Source: Metamycoplasma sp051549855 (GTDB taxonomy: Bacteria; Bacillota_I; Bacilli_A; Mycoplasmatales; Metamycoplasmataceae). Taken from it: 64,000 nt of DNA. The notes under the pieces are model-generated. The model did no database searches. It was not told the DNA's origin and saw only the letters and a program-made list of their open reading frames with translations. The position numbers were made by a program, and so were the translations under genes. How positions within the stretch are numbered: position 1 is the stretch's first letter; every line of letters begins with the position of its first letter. This document shows positions 31,980-45,573 of this stretch, one piece after another. Location of the stretch: contig NZ_CP196080.1 in assembly GCF_051549855.1 (NCBI RefSeq), forward strand, positions 310,001-374,000, in the 5' to 3' direction.

Positions 31980-34204
31980 TATTTTCCTTTCTTAGTTTCT
32001 TGACTATGTGCTTTTTTAGCTTTGGTTAAGATTAAGTGGATAGAACTTGATGAATAAAAGATTTTTCCAAAAATTCTTGAATATAAATAAGCTTTGGCAA
32101 AGAATTTACGTTTAATCATCTTGCGACGTTTTTGTTTTTCGGCACTGAATAAATAATCATAAATTGAAATTGTTTGTGCTTCTTGCAACAACATTGTTAA
32201 CAATTTGTTCAGTTTCGGCTTGTTGTCAGAAACAAAATATAGCAAGTTTGAAATTGCTCTTTCAATTTTTGCGTTTTCTTTTTCGCTTAGTTCAAAATTA
32301 ATTTTGTAAATTGAAAATAAATTTAATTTAATGAACTGAATTGATTTGGCAAAGTTTTCTTTTGAACTGATTTCTTTTAGAATCTTGTCAAAATAGAAAA
32401 TGATTTTGTAGTGGTTTTGTTTTAATCAGACGTATCATAACTCGTCAAAAGATCTTAATTCTGAGTATTTTTTGATATTTAACATAAAGTTATTGAATAA
32501 GAAATCAATAAATTCTTTAAAACTTTCTAGTTGCGCCAAATAATCACGACTGTAACTATATCTTTCATCCAATTTATGATTGATGAGTGTTTCCAGAAGC
32601 GGAGTAGTCAAAATTTCAGTCATAAAATCATAAACAATATTTCATAACTCTTCTTTTGAATCATTAATAAATTTTGCTTTTAGTAAATTTTGAGCAACTG
32701 GGTAAACTAAATTTTGTCTCTTAATAACATTATTTTTTGACTCAATAATATCAGTTCAAGCAATTTGATTTTTCTTTGTTAAATTTGTTTGAACTGTGTA
32801 AATAAAATTATCAACATGGTTGTTTTCAAGTAAGGTAAGAAAAATTTCCTGACTTCATTTCTTACCTTCTAAGAAATTTAAAAGATTTTGTTTAGTTTTA
32901 TATTCTTGTGGTGCGGAAGCAAACTTTTTCTCGATATATCTTGTTAATGTACTTCCGAATCCCATTTGCAAATGTTTTTCTAATGCTCTAGTTGCTTCAG
33001 AAATGCGATAGTTGGGTAACATTAAGTTTTTGATTTCTTGTTCATAGTAATCGTCTAAAAATAATTTATCTCCACGATTCATACCTAAAACTGCCAATAT
33101 TAAACCTAAACTATTGGCTTTAAGGTTGAAAATTTTGCGATAACTATTGAAATCTTTTTTGTAGATATTGAATTTTGGTAAAAAATTCAAAATATTATCA
33201 GAATCATCCCCATAGACTTTTGAAACATAATTGTCATCTAATCCAAGTTTTAAAAGAATACTTTGTGCCATATGTTTGTACCCTTTTTCAGTTGGATGAA
33301 TGTCTAAAATGTTTTCATATAAGAAATTTTTGTTAGTGATTCAAAAATCGCGATCAAAACTGTCGACATACATATTGTTAGTTCTATTGGCAGCTTCTTT
33401 GATTGCGGCATTTAAATATCCCAACATAATATCACTCATTTTTTCAGAACTGATATCAGTGGTTGAAAATGTGTCATCTAAAGCATTTTTAAAGTGAATT
33501 AAAGGTAAAGGATAACCAACTAAAACTATGTTTGTTTCGCTATTTAAAGCTCTAATTTTAGTAATTACTTGCTCTAAATCACTAACAATTTTTTCACTTG
33601 TTATATGTAAATGTTCTACAACTTGCGAAAAAGCAAAGGCGCGACGTGAAAGATTTTTAACAGCATAAAAATTACGTAATAAATTTCAAGGAATTTTAGC
33701 TAAAAAATCGTTTGCTCCTAAGGTTACAACAACAACATTAGCATTTTGAATTTTTGCCTTAATTATGTCAAAATCACCATTACCGAAATTAAAGTTTTTA
33801 AAGTAAGGGTTTAATTCATGTTGAAAAGGGTTTTGATCATTATCATTAATTGAACGAATAAAATCCATTTCATTTTGCAATGAAACTGAAACTTCACGCT
33901 TAAAATCTAGCAACTCACTATATTGAGCTGCTGTTATTGCGCTAAAACCAAAATTATCATAAGAACTTAAAAAGTGGGGTCTAATTTCTTCTATCATCCG
34001 CACTAAATAGGCAGGATAACTTAAACCTATAACTTTTCTTTGTTCTTTGTCCAAATAACCACAAGACTGAAAACCAAATTTTGAGTTAAAACCAGCTGAA
34101 ATTGAATCACCTAAAAAAACAATTCTCAAGTCAGAATCGATAACTTTTGTGTGTATTGGTAGTCTATTGTTATCTTTAAATTCAACAAAATCACGAAAAT
34201 CCAT
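31979..34204 (-). CDS. SGNH/GDSL-type hydrolase with long helical C-terminal region (741 aa)
   Basis: SGNH blocks are clear: block I VFLGDSISAGF with the nucleophilic Ser (near residue 35), block III VTLGANDFL (near residue 165), and block V DIHPTEKGY with the Asp-His pair (near residue 300). About 430 residues of mostly helical, charged sequence of unknown function follow, making the protein about twice the usual size. No signal peptide is seen. The family includes esterases and lipases; a substrate cannot be inferred. ATG 34204 follows AGGAGAA and lies 8 nt after the rbgA stop. The stop overlaps the PEBP-like start. Confidence 0.85.
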
Positions 34205-34212
34205 ACTTTCTC

Positions 34213-35043
34213 CTAGTCGTAAATAATGTTTTTTAGATTTCTAAAATAATTAATTAAGAAATTATAAGTTTCAGTAAATAAAACTTGTTTGTTTTTATCT
34301 AAAAAGTTTTTCTGTCTAGCAAGTTGAATAATGTTGTTATAAATTATTTCATCTTCTTGCGATGCTTCTAAATCTAAAGCTTCTAAGGCTTGAGGTTTAT
34401 ATTGTGAAACTAACCTGTATGCTTCATAACAAAAATCTTTTAAGTCTAATGCTTCTTTTTTTATTGAACCGATGACAGCTAATTTGACAGCTTGCATTTG
34501 ATCATCAAATTTAGGTCACAGCAAACCAGGAGTATCTAAAACAATGAATTCGTTATTACAATTTACTCACTGCTCTGACCGCGTTATTCCTGCTTCATTA
34601 CCAACTTTAGCTACTTTAGATTTAGCTAAAATATTGATTAGCGTACTTTTGCCACTATTTGGAACTCCTAATACTCCAATTTTTAATGGTGGAACTTTAA
34701 AACCTTTTTTAGTATTTTGTTGTTTTTGAGTATAAATTTTTTTAATTACTTTTGTTAGTGCATTGTAAGACTTATTATTGTCTTTTAAATTTAAAAAAAC
34801 TATTTCATCGTTGGGATTGTTAAATGATTTAACAACTTGATTAAAACGATTTTTATCTACAAGATCAATTTTGGTAAAAGCAAAAATCCGCTTTTTGTGT
34901 GGTGAGATTTTATCAAATTCGGCATTGTAAGAACTAATTGGACAACGGGCATCCAAAACAATAATAAAAACATCAAACAACTTTTCTTTTTGTTTGATTT
35001 GGTCGAATGCCTTTTTCATGTGTCCTGGAAATCAATTAATCAT
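34213..35043 (-). CDS. rbgA: Ribosome biogenesis GTPase RbgA/YlqF
   Basis: A 276-aa circularly permuted GTPase. It begins INWFPGHMKKA, a family signature. G4 (FTKIDL) and G5 come first, then G1 (GVPNSGKST), the switch region (GNEAGITRSEQW) and G3 (DTPG). RbgA is needed for late 50S assembly. Trp codons are TGA. ATG 35043 lies inside the end of the upstream DivIVA-domain gene, which supplies the Shine-Dalgarno (AAGG). Confidence 0.95.
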
Positions 35044-35200
35044 TTTTTAACCTTGCCTTCAATTTTTCAATTTCATCAATGTATTCAACAATATCTTCAA
35101 TCAAAAGATCAATGAATTCATCAACTTCATCAGCATTGTAACCGTTAATTGCCGGACTAAATTTCATTTTCACAATTTGGTCGACAGTAAGTTTTGGCAT
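35036..35200 (-). CDS. DivIVA N-terminal-domain peptide (54 aa)
   Basis: This small gene encodes the DivIVA membrane-binding motif almost alone: KFSPAINGYNADEVDEFIDL matches the F-x4-GY-x3-EV-x-EF-hydrophobic signature, followed by a short heptad-like segment. Normal DivIVA/GpsB proteins are 100-250 aa with long coiled coils, so this is a minimal version. ATG 35200 starts one base before the trmL stop, with GGAG upstream inside trmL. Its end overlaps rbgA by 8 nt. A role at curved membrane or in cell-shape organisation is inferred. Confidence 0.8.
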   Translation of the reverse strand: MPKLTVDQIVKMKFSPAINGYNADEVDEFIDLLIEDIVEYIDEIEKLKARLKND

Positions 35201-35201
35201 T

Positions 35202-35723
35202 TTACTCCTTGATAAAATCTTTTCCTTTTTGCACTTCGTATTTTGATAAGTTCATAAAATCTAATTGTCTTAAAACCTCATATAAAACAACAATTACACT
35301 ATTTGCTAAATTTATCGAACGACTTTCTGGTGTCATTGGAATACGCAAGCAATTATCTAAATTAGTTTGCAAAATTTTCTTTGGTATCCCGGTAGATTCA
35401 GTACCAAACATAATTCACACTTCATCATTTTGTTTAAATTCAGTTTTAAAATCTATGTCAGCATATGTAGTGTATCCATAACGAGTTACATAGTAAACAT
35501 TTTTTGAGCCATATTTGGCTAAAAAATCTTGGTATGAGTTGTGAATTTCGTGCTCGATATCACTTAAAAATCTTCCTGCTGCCGCTCTTTTCATTCAATG
35601 TGGGTGTAAATCGAAAGCAATTGGTTTAATAATGTGCAATTTAGCACCAGCACTAAAACAAGTTCGAATGATATTAGCGGTATTAGGACTAATTTCAGGT
35701 TGGTATAAAACTATATTAATCAT
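35202..35723 (-). CDS. trmL: tRNA (cytidine(34)-2'-O)-methyltransferase
   Basis: A 173-aa SPOUT methyltransferase. MINIVLYQPEISPNTANIIRT is the usual TrmL start; the knot motifs are FGTESTGIP, RIPMTPESRSINLANS and VVLYEVLRQ. It methylates the wobble nucleotide of tRNA-Leu species. I chose ATG 35723 from homology. No Shine-Dalgarno is present and TATAAT lies only 7 nt upstream, so the mRNA is probably leaderless. It leads the operon with the DivIVA peptide, rbgA, the SGNH hydrolase and the PEBP-like gene. Confidence 0.93.
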
Positions 35724-35730
35724 ATGAAAA

Positions 35731-35736
35731 ATTATA
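35731..35736 (-). promoter_or_regulatory. -10 box of the trmL operon, directly before the start codon
   Basis: TATAAT on the minus strand ends 7 nt before the ATG at 35723, which places transcription start at or near the start codon. The -35 is poor. Confidence 0.6.
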
Positions 35737-35804
35737 ACCATTCCGCTTTTTTTATGAAATAAAAAACCTTTAAGTTGTCTTGGGTCTAATTTCGTATTTA
35801 ATAA

Positions 35805-35842
35805 TCGAAAATAAAAGGACAAGAATTAAATTCCTGCCCTTT
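35805..35842 (-). terminator. Terminator of the hsd operon
   Basis: 13-bp arms (35814-35826 and 35830-35842, with G-T pairs on the minus strand) and a 3-nt loop are followed by TTTTATTTT. It lies 24 nt after the hsdR stop. Confidence 0.8.
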
Positions 35843-35865
35843 GAATTAGGTAGTATTCTTTTGCT

Positions 35866-38800
35866 TTAATTTGAAAGACTCTTTTCATATTCAGCAACGA
35901 TGTCATCTTTGATTACAAAATATTTATTGAATAAATAATTAATTCCTTCACGGATTTCTTCAAATCATTGTTGTCTCTTTGTTTTCGAATCACCACGTGA
36001 TGAAATTCTTTGAGCAGTTAAATCATTTAAAGAACCTTCCAAATTAACTTTAGCTTCTTTGAAAAAATCGACCATTTTTTCATCGATCTTATCTTGTTTT
36101 AATTTTTTATTAGTTATCAAATTATTTTTTTCTTGCTCATAGTTAGAAATAGCAAAATTCTTGAATTGCGAAACAATATCGTCTTCGTCGGCTTCTTTAG
36201 AAATACAAATATCAATGAATTTTTCAAAAATATCAGCTAAACGTCTTGTGTCTATTGCAGAATTAACCGCATTCATAATTTTTTCTCTATATTCTGATGA
36301 AATATAATTATTTGCTTGTTTGTACTTGTTAATTAAGTTAAGAACATAAAGCACAGTGATTTGATCTTGACGAATGATTTCAATATTTCAAACAATATCT
36401 TCCGGAATTTCAATTGGTGTATGATCTTTGCTAGTATTTTTGGCACGATCATGCAATTCTAAATATCAAGATTTGTATTTAAGGTTTTCGTCACTTGTTA
36501 CAATGGCATGTTTTTCTTCATTAAATTCATCAAATCTCTGAATTATATTTTTCAATTTGATAAAAGAGTTATATTGGCGTAAAAAATCATTTCTAAATGG
36601 TTCAAAGGATAATAACTTATCAAAAACATATGGATCATTGGGATTAAATTTTTGCTTTAAGTTATTTTGAATTTCACTAAAACCTGGTTGATATTCGCCT
36701 TTATCATTGTAATAACCGTTGTTGTATTCTTCGAAAGTACGCATCAACACAATAGTTGATGCTGTATCTTCATCACTAAACAGTCTAATTGATTCATCAA
36801 CTTGTTGTTTTAGGTCACGATAACAAACAATATTACCTGAATCTTTTACATTGTTATAAATTCTGTTTGTTCGACTAAATGCTTGCAATAGGCTGTGGTG
36901 TTTTAAATTCTTATCGACTCACAATGTATTCAATGTTGGTGCATCAAAACCAGTTAAAAACATATTAACAACTAGCAAAATGTCAATTTCTTTGTTTTTA
37001 GTTCTTAATGAAATGTCTTTGTAGTAACTTGCAAAACCTTCATCGTCAATACTGTAATTTGTACCAAAATGATTATTGTAATTGTTGATAATTTTGGTTA
37101 AGAATTTCTTATCAGAATCCGAAAGCGAATTAACTGCTTCAAAGTCATTTCCGTCAATATCTTCATATTCTTCTGAATCGGTAGCACTTTTGCTGTAGAT
37201 AGCAGCAATTTTGATGTTGCTTTGTCTTTTTTCAATTTGTTTAATTAATTCGTCATAATAAAGTTTTAGTTGTGCAATACTTGAAACAGCAAAAATTGAG
37301 TTAAATCCATTTTGTTGTACCGAAACACTCATTTGTTTAGCACCATCATTTCTTGTTGTCAATTGTTTAATATTTGTTAGTTTTGCTGCATTATAACTTT
37401 CATTTTGCAGTGTTTTTTTATCAAAATTATCTAATATATGACTAACAACTGCTGAAATATAACCAGATTGCATATAAATGTCTTCTTCACTGATACTTAA
37501 GTGTAAATTGTGCTCAATTTTGGCATATTCAACATTGAATTTCAAAACATTTTCATCTCTGATTGCGTCAATAATTGTGTATGAATGTATCTTTTCACCA
37601 AAAAGTGCTTCAGTCGTTAAATTATTTGAAGCAGATGCTGAATTTTCATCCAAAATTGGTGTTCCAGTAAAACCAAACATGATAGCATTTTTAAATTTCT
37701 TCTTAATTTGGGCATGCATCTTACCAAATTGCGAACGATGACACTCGTCGAAGATGAAAACAACATTTTCATTAAAAATACTTAAATTAGAGTGATTTTT
37801 GTTGACAAAACGAGAAAGTTTTTGAATAGTTGTAACAATTACTCTATCAGTTTCTTTGGTGCTGGTGATTTTACCAGCCAAAATATTGGTGTTTCTTGTA
37901 CTTGCTACAGAGCCTTTCTGGAATTTATTAAATTCATTTATTGTTTGATAATCAAGGTCTTTTCTATCAACAACAAAAATAATCTTTTTAAGTTCACTAA
38001 TTTGTGTTGCTAGCTGAGCAGTCTTGAATGATGTCAATGTTTTACCAGAACCGGTTGTGTGTCAAACATAACCACCTTTTTTGTTTCCTTTAAATTTATC
38101 TGGATAATTAACTACTAGTCTTAATTTGTTGATAATTCCTTCAGCCGCAGCTATTTGGTATGGACGCAACACTAATAACTTTTTATCTTCAGTATAGACA
38201 CAATATTTTGTTAAAACTTCTAACAAAACAGACTTTCTTAAAAAGGTTCTGGCAAAATCCTCAATACCTTCTAGTAATTTGTTGTTGACATTGGCTCAGT
38301 AATTTGTAAATTTGAAACTATTTGAGCTTCGAGTTTCTTTTTTGGTTGCTTGTTTTCGCTGATCAATAGCATATTTTCGAGTAGTATTTGAGTAATATTT
38401 GGTTAAAGTTCCATTAGAAATTATGAATATTTGTACATAATTGAACAATCCTTCGCTTTCATCAAAAGACTCAGCCTGGTAGCGTTCAATTTGATTGAAA
38501 GCATTTTCAATATTAACACCAGCTTTTTTCAGTTCAATATGAACTAAAGGTAAACCATTGACTAAAATAGTAACATCATAACGATTTTTTCTTCCTGGAA
38601 TTTTAGAATCCGCTCTAAATTGATTGATTACTTGTAAAGAGTTCGAGTGAATGTCTTTTTTATTAATGATTTTTATGTTTTCAGACTCATCATTGTCTCT
38701 TTTGAGAGTATATAAGTAATCATTTTGAATTCTTTGTGTTTTATCTTCAATGCTTTCGTTTGGTTTACACAAATAATCTCTTTTTAGGATGTTTCATTCT

Positions 38801-39039
38801 TGATCTGAAAATTTTGTGTTGTTTAACTTTTCAATCTGATTTCTTAGGTTAGCTAGCAATTGTTCTTCATTTTTAATTTCGCTAGCATATTCATAACCTT
38901 GATTTTCAAGCATTTCAATCAAGAAATTTTCTAGAGTAGATTCTTCTGAAAAAGATCTATTTTTGTTATTTATTGTTGGCTCATATTCACCAACAATAGT
39001 ATTTTTGTTTGTCTCAAAAATATGTTGCGAATTATTCAT
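35866..39039 (-). CDS. hsdR: Type I restriction enzyme HsdR subunit
   Basis: The 1057-aa motor and nuclease subunit is intact. The N-terminal PD-(D/E)xK nuclease has D155 and E169-x-K171 (in YDVTILVNG and HIELKK). The SF2 helicase has Walker A (TTGSGKT, about residue 330), DECH (about 430), motif III (FTGTPI) and the late motif around LLQAFSRTNR. The C-terminal helical region contacts HsdM. With HsdM and HsdS it cuts unmethylated DNA after ATP-driven translocation. ATG 39039 follows AGAAGGG, 24 nt after the stop of the third hsdS half. It is the last gene of hsdM-hsdS-hsdR and has its own terminator. Confidence 0.96.
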
Positions 39040-39063
39040 ATTACCCTTCTAGTTTTTGTTTTT

Positions 39064-40824
<1,761 letters not shown>

Positions 40825-40825
<1 letters not shown>

Positions 40826-42390
40826 TAGTTATTAAACCCTTCGATTTCTTCGATGATTTTGCTGATTTCTTCTCTCAACTTTTCTTGTTTAGCGACAATT
40901 TCAGCTATTTCTTTGTTCAAAACTTGTATATCGATTGGCTCTTTAGTATCTTTTGGTTCAACATAATTAGAAACTGAAAGATTGTACTTTTTATCTATAA
41001 CTTGAGATTGCGGAACAATATTTGAAAAGTGTTTTGTAACTTCTTTATTTAAGTAAGTATTTAAAATTTTGTCAATATTTTCTTGACTTAACTTGTTATT
41101 ATTTTTAACCTTTACAAATTCATTTGATGCATCAATAAACTGGATGTTGGTATCTTTTTTGGCTTTATTCAATACTAGGATTGACGTAGCAATAGATGTT
41201 CCAAAAAATAAGTTTTGTGGCAATTGAATAATTGCATCAACCAAGTTTTTTTCTATTAAATATTTTCTGATTTTTTGTTCTTCTCTAGCACGATGCAAAA
41301 CTCCAACCGATAAAACTATTGCTGCTATTCCATCAGAAGATAAATAATGAATTGCATGCATTACAAAAGCTAAGTCTGCATACATTCTCGGAGCAAGTGC
41401 TCCAGCAGGGGCATAGCGTTCATCCTGGATAAGTGTTATATCTTTATTTCCGTCTCATTTAAGTGAGTAAGGAGGGTTAGACACGATAACATCAAAAGGG
41501 CCTTCATCTTTTAATACTGAGCCTTTAAGTGTGTCCCCTAATGCAATGTGGAATTGATTGAATGGAACTTTGTGTAAAAACATATTGATTCTACATAAGT
41601 TATATGTTGTTGGATTAACTTCTTGACCGTAGAAGCCATTAACCTTGTCAATACCTAGCAATTTAATTGCTTGTAATAAAAGTGAACCAGAACCACAACA
41701 CATGTCATATATTTTGTTGATTTTCGTTTTGTTCTTGATTGCTAGTTTTACTAGAAGTTGACCAACTTCTTGTGGCGTATAGTATTCACCACCACTTTTT
41801 CCTGCATCTGATGCATACATTCCCATTAAAAATTCATATGCATCCCCAAATGCATCGATGGTATTTTCTGAAAATTCTCCGAGTCTCATGTCTCCAATAC
41901 CATCTAACAACTTGATGATCTTGTTATTTCTTTCTGCGACTGTTGTACCAAGTTTAATGTTGTTAACATCAAAATCATCAAAAAGACCTTTGAAATCTTC
42001 TTCGCTACTTGTTCCTTTAGATGAATCTTCAATACTTTTGAAAATGTTTGCAATTAAGGTATTTAAATTTTCATTTTGTCTTTCGTTTTTACGAACGTTT
42101 GCAAAAAGATGCGAAGGTTTTATGTAAAAGCCAATTTCTTCAATAGATGCTTCTTTGAATTCTTCATCTGCAAGTTTATCATCATAGTTAGCATAATCAA
42201 AATTTGGATCGCTGTCTTGTTCATTTTCATTCCATCAGCTTGTGATATGCTCTGAAATGTAACGATAAAACATTGTTCCTAATACGAAGTTTTTAAATTC
42301 TCATCCATCTACTTGACCACGCAAGTCATTGGCAATTTTTCAGATCGCTTTATGTAATTCAGCTCTTTCTATTTCTTTCTTGTTATCCAT
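40825..42390 (-). CDS. hsdM: Type I DNA methyltransferase HsdM subunit
   Basis: A 521-aa N6-adenine methyltransferase subunit. The N-terminal HsdM_N domain (WKIANDLRGQVDGWEFKNFV) is followed by the SAM-binding motif I (YDMCCGSGSLL, about residue 228) and the catalytic motif IV NPPYSLKW (about residue 307). GGEYYTPQEV just before motif I is also typical. The gene is intact, with TGA-Trp codons. ATG 42390 follows AGGAG. It overlaps hsdS by one base. An A14 tract on the coding strand lies about 63 nt upstream and might modulate its promoter. Confidence 0.96.
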
Positions 42391-42643
42391 AGTGTACTCC
42401 TAGTTTTGTAGGCTAATTTTTTGTAAAAAATTAGTCACAAAAAAGTTAACACTTTTTTTTTTTTTTGGAAAAGGTCTATTTTTTTGACTTTTTTCAAAAA
42501 AAATTAACCTATAGGTTAAAAAAACTACATTTTAAGTGTTTTTGTGTTCGGCAAAATAGCAACGTCTTGTTGCTATGCGATCCTCTTTTTTGAAAAAAAA
42601 TGACAAAAAAGCAACCAACTGGTTGCTTAAAATCAGTAATTTA
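42391..42643. other. hsdM promoter region with A14 tract and hairpins
   Basis: This 253-base gap between ligA and hsdM holds three things. A ligA terminator (minus strand stem aagcaacc/ggttgctt, 42609-42628, then six T) comes first. A perfect 16-bp palindrome ttaacctataggttaa (42504-42519) has a minus-strand T8 after it, a second terminator. A T14 run at 42453-42466 (A14 on the coding strand) lies about 63 nt before hsdM. No convincing -35/-10 pair was found. A further stem (42557-42575) has no T tract. Confidence 0.6.
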
Positions 42644-44644
42644 TTAGTTTAGAAATTCATTTATTAGATCTTGTTCAGAAATGATTTTAGTGCCTAATTG
42701 CTGAGCTTTTTCATACTTAGAACCCGGATTCTCACCAACGACTAAATATGATGTTGATTTTGTTACAGTATTTGTTACTTTAGCACCCCTACTAATTAGC
42801 ATTTTTTCAGTTTCTTTCCTACTTTGACTTAAAGTTCCAGTAATAACAAAAACTAAATTTGCTAATTCTAAAGACTTAATATTTTTTTGATGTTCTAAAT
42901 CTAGTCCGCAGGCAAGTAAATTGTTAACCATTGCAACATTTTTTTCATTAGCAACAAAATTCTTTAACGAATCAACCGTTTTTTGCCCGATTTCATCAAA
43001 ATTAATCAGCTTATCAAAATCAAAAGTCAAAAAGTTACTGAATTTTTGCACTTCCGAAGCAATAAAGTAAGCATTTTTTTCACCAATGTGTTTAATAGAA
43101 ATACCATGTAACAGTCTTGCTAAAGAATTTTGGCGACTCTTTTCGATACTTGCTAGAATTTGGTCAACACTCTTTTTCCCATATCCTTCAATTTGAATCA
43201 ATTCATCGTAATGATCTTTTAAAGAGTAAAAATCATAGTAATCAGTAACAAGATTTTTATTAAATAACATTTCTACTGTTTTTTCACCTAAAAAGTCAAT
43301 ATTCATTGCTCCTTTTGAAGCAAAATGAATCAATTTTCTTAGTCTAACCTCAGGACACATATCATTAGTACAAAATTGATCAATTAAGGTTTCGCTATCA
43401 TCTAGCAGTGAACCACACTTAGGACAATATTTTTGTTTTTTGTAACTGGTCGAACCTTTTTGCTTCACTGTTCCAATGACTTTAGGAATAATTTCGCCAG
43501 CTTTTTTAATATAAACTAAATCACCAATGTCAATTTTTAACTTATTAATGTAATCATAATTATGTAAAGTTGCAGCACTGATAGTCGATCCTGATAAAAA
43601 GACTGGTTCAAGTTTAGCATTATAGGTAATAAAACCAGTTCTTCCTACTGTAGTAAAAATATCTAAAATAACAGTTGTAGCAACATCAGGTTCATACTTA
43701 AAAGCAATCGCTCAGCGAGGGAATTTTTGAGTTTGACCCAATAAGTCATACACATTAAACTCATTTACCTTTATAACTACACCATCAGTTTCATAGTCTA
43801 AAGTCTTTTTGACTTCTTTAAATTCATTAATCCAAGTCAAAATTTCTTCCAGATTGTAAACTTTTTTACCTTCTTTTGTGACTGGAAAGTTGTGTGTGTG
43901 TAAAAAATCACGAACTTCATCAATGGTATAAAGATTATGCTTGGTTGCGTCGTTTATAGCATAACAATATACTGATAATTTTCTTTGTTTCGTAATTTGA
44001 CTATCTAATTGACGCAGTGTTCCACTTGCCCCATTTCTGGGGTTAACAAGAAGCTTCTTGTTTTCTTGTGCTAATTGTTTATTGATTTGTTCGAATTGTG
44101 AAAGTTTTAAATAAACTTCACCACGAACTTCTAATGGCTGTAAGTAATCAATTTGTAAAGGAATTTCTTCGTTTACCAATAAATTGTGAGTAACATCTTC
44201 ACCAACTGTTCCATCTCCACGAGTTACTGCTCGAATTAATTTTCCATTTTCATAATGTAAAGAAATCGAGAGACCATCAATTTTAGGTTCAATGAAAAAA
44301 GTTGATTGCGAATTAGCCTTTTCAACATTTTCAATTCAACGCTTTAGTTCATCTTTTTCATACGCTTTTTGCAATGAAAGCATAGGTTTTGCATGCTGAA
44401 ATTTAGCAAAAGCATTTGATACTGAAGCCCCAATGCGATTTGTGGGACTGTTTTTTAGTTCCTGTTCAGTTAATAAATAAGCGAACTGAGTTTCCAGTTC
44501 TTTAAGTTTAACTAAAGCAACATCATACTCAGCATCGCTTACTAATGGATCATCATTATCAAAATAGGCGTTGTTTCAAATTTGAATTTGTTGTTGTAAT
44601 TCTAATATTTCCAGGCGAATATCTTTTTCTTTTTTTGTCATCAT
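42644..44644 (-). CDS. ligA: NAD-dependent DNA ligase
   Basis: A 666-aa ligase of usual length. Domains in order: Ia (the NAD-binding region with NAYFDNDDPLVSDAEYD), the adenylation domain with the nucleophile Lys in IEPKIDGLS (about residue 119), the OB fold, a four-Cys zinc finger (CPKCG and CTNDMC), helix-hairpin-helix repeats (IEGYGKKS, IKHIGEKNAYF) and a C-terminal BRCT domain (VFVITGTLSQSRKETEKML). It seals nicks in replication and repair. Two ATGs stand in tandem; I prefer 44644 because it overlaps the ecfT stop (TAATG) behind AAGG. 44641 is equally possible. Confidence 0.96.
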
Positions 44645-45573
44645 TATACCTTAACAAAAGTTTGTAATCATCAATGTGGTAATGATTGCGACTGTACTTG
44701 GAAGAAAATAACCATAGTTGAAATACCCATTAAAATTACAACTGCTAAAAAGTCAATTCAAACTGGTTTAATCAAACGATAGTGTGTTCTTTTTTGGTAA
44801 GGATTATAACCTCTAACTGTCATCGCATCACTCAAGTCGTTTGCTTTGGCAAAAGAAGAAACGAATAAAGGAATAATTAAGGTTAACATTGACTTAATTT
44901 TCTCTTTTGTTCTTCCGTTTTTAAAGTCAACTCCCCGTGAAGATTGAGCTTTCATGATTCTGCCCGCTTCATCTAATAAAGTAGGAATAAAACGTAAAGC
45001 GATGTTAATTATCATTGTAATAATTTCACTTGGAAATTTTAATAACTTCAAAGGATAAAGTAAGTCATTAATTGCTTTTGTAAGTAGAACTGGTTTAGTT
45101 GTAAAAGTTAGGATTGTAGTTGAAAGAATGATTCCATAAATTCTTGCTGTGATACTTGCTGCTCGCATTAGTGAGAAACGAGTAATTTGGAAAGCACTAT
45201 TAGGTCCGCCTGGTGCTCAATATGTGTCATTTACCAAAATCAAACCATTGTAATTTACATAAGCATCAACATTACTCTCACCACTCAAAGGAACATAATT
45301 TATACCTGCCCCTTTAATGGTAAAAAAGTTGATTAGCGCTAAGACTAGACCGATATAAATTGGTAAACGAATCTTTTTAATTAATGAGCGTACTGAATGA
45401 GTAGCCAGTAAATAAGCACAAGCAATGAAAACTAACAAAATCCCAAGAGTAACAAAATGATCGACTAAGAAGAATAAAATGATGAATAAAATGTTTGCAA
45501 TAAATTTCAATCTCGGATCCATTTTGTGGATAGGAGTATTAAGATTGACATATTTTCCTATAATGGCATTCAT
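44644..45573 (-). CDS. ecfT: ECF transporter transmembrane protein EcfT
   Basis: A 309-aa membrane protein with about six helices. Family features are HKMDPRLKFIANI near the start, and the coupling helices with the Ala-Arg-Gly motifs (MKAQSSRGVDF and DAMTVRGYNP). It forms the shared energising module with EcfA1/EcfA2 that serves several vitamin- or metal-specific S components; no S component is encoded nearby. It follows ecfA2 directly (TAA then ATG) and overlaps ligA. Confidence 0.94.

Noticed and set aside
42557..42575. Stem-loop tagcaac/gttgcta as a plus-strand terminator
   Set aside because: No T tract follows directly and there is no plus-strand gene before it.
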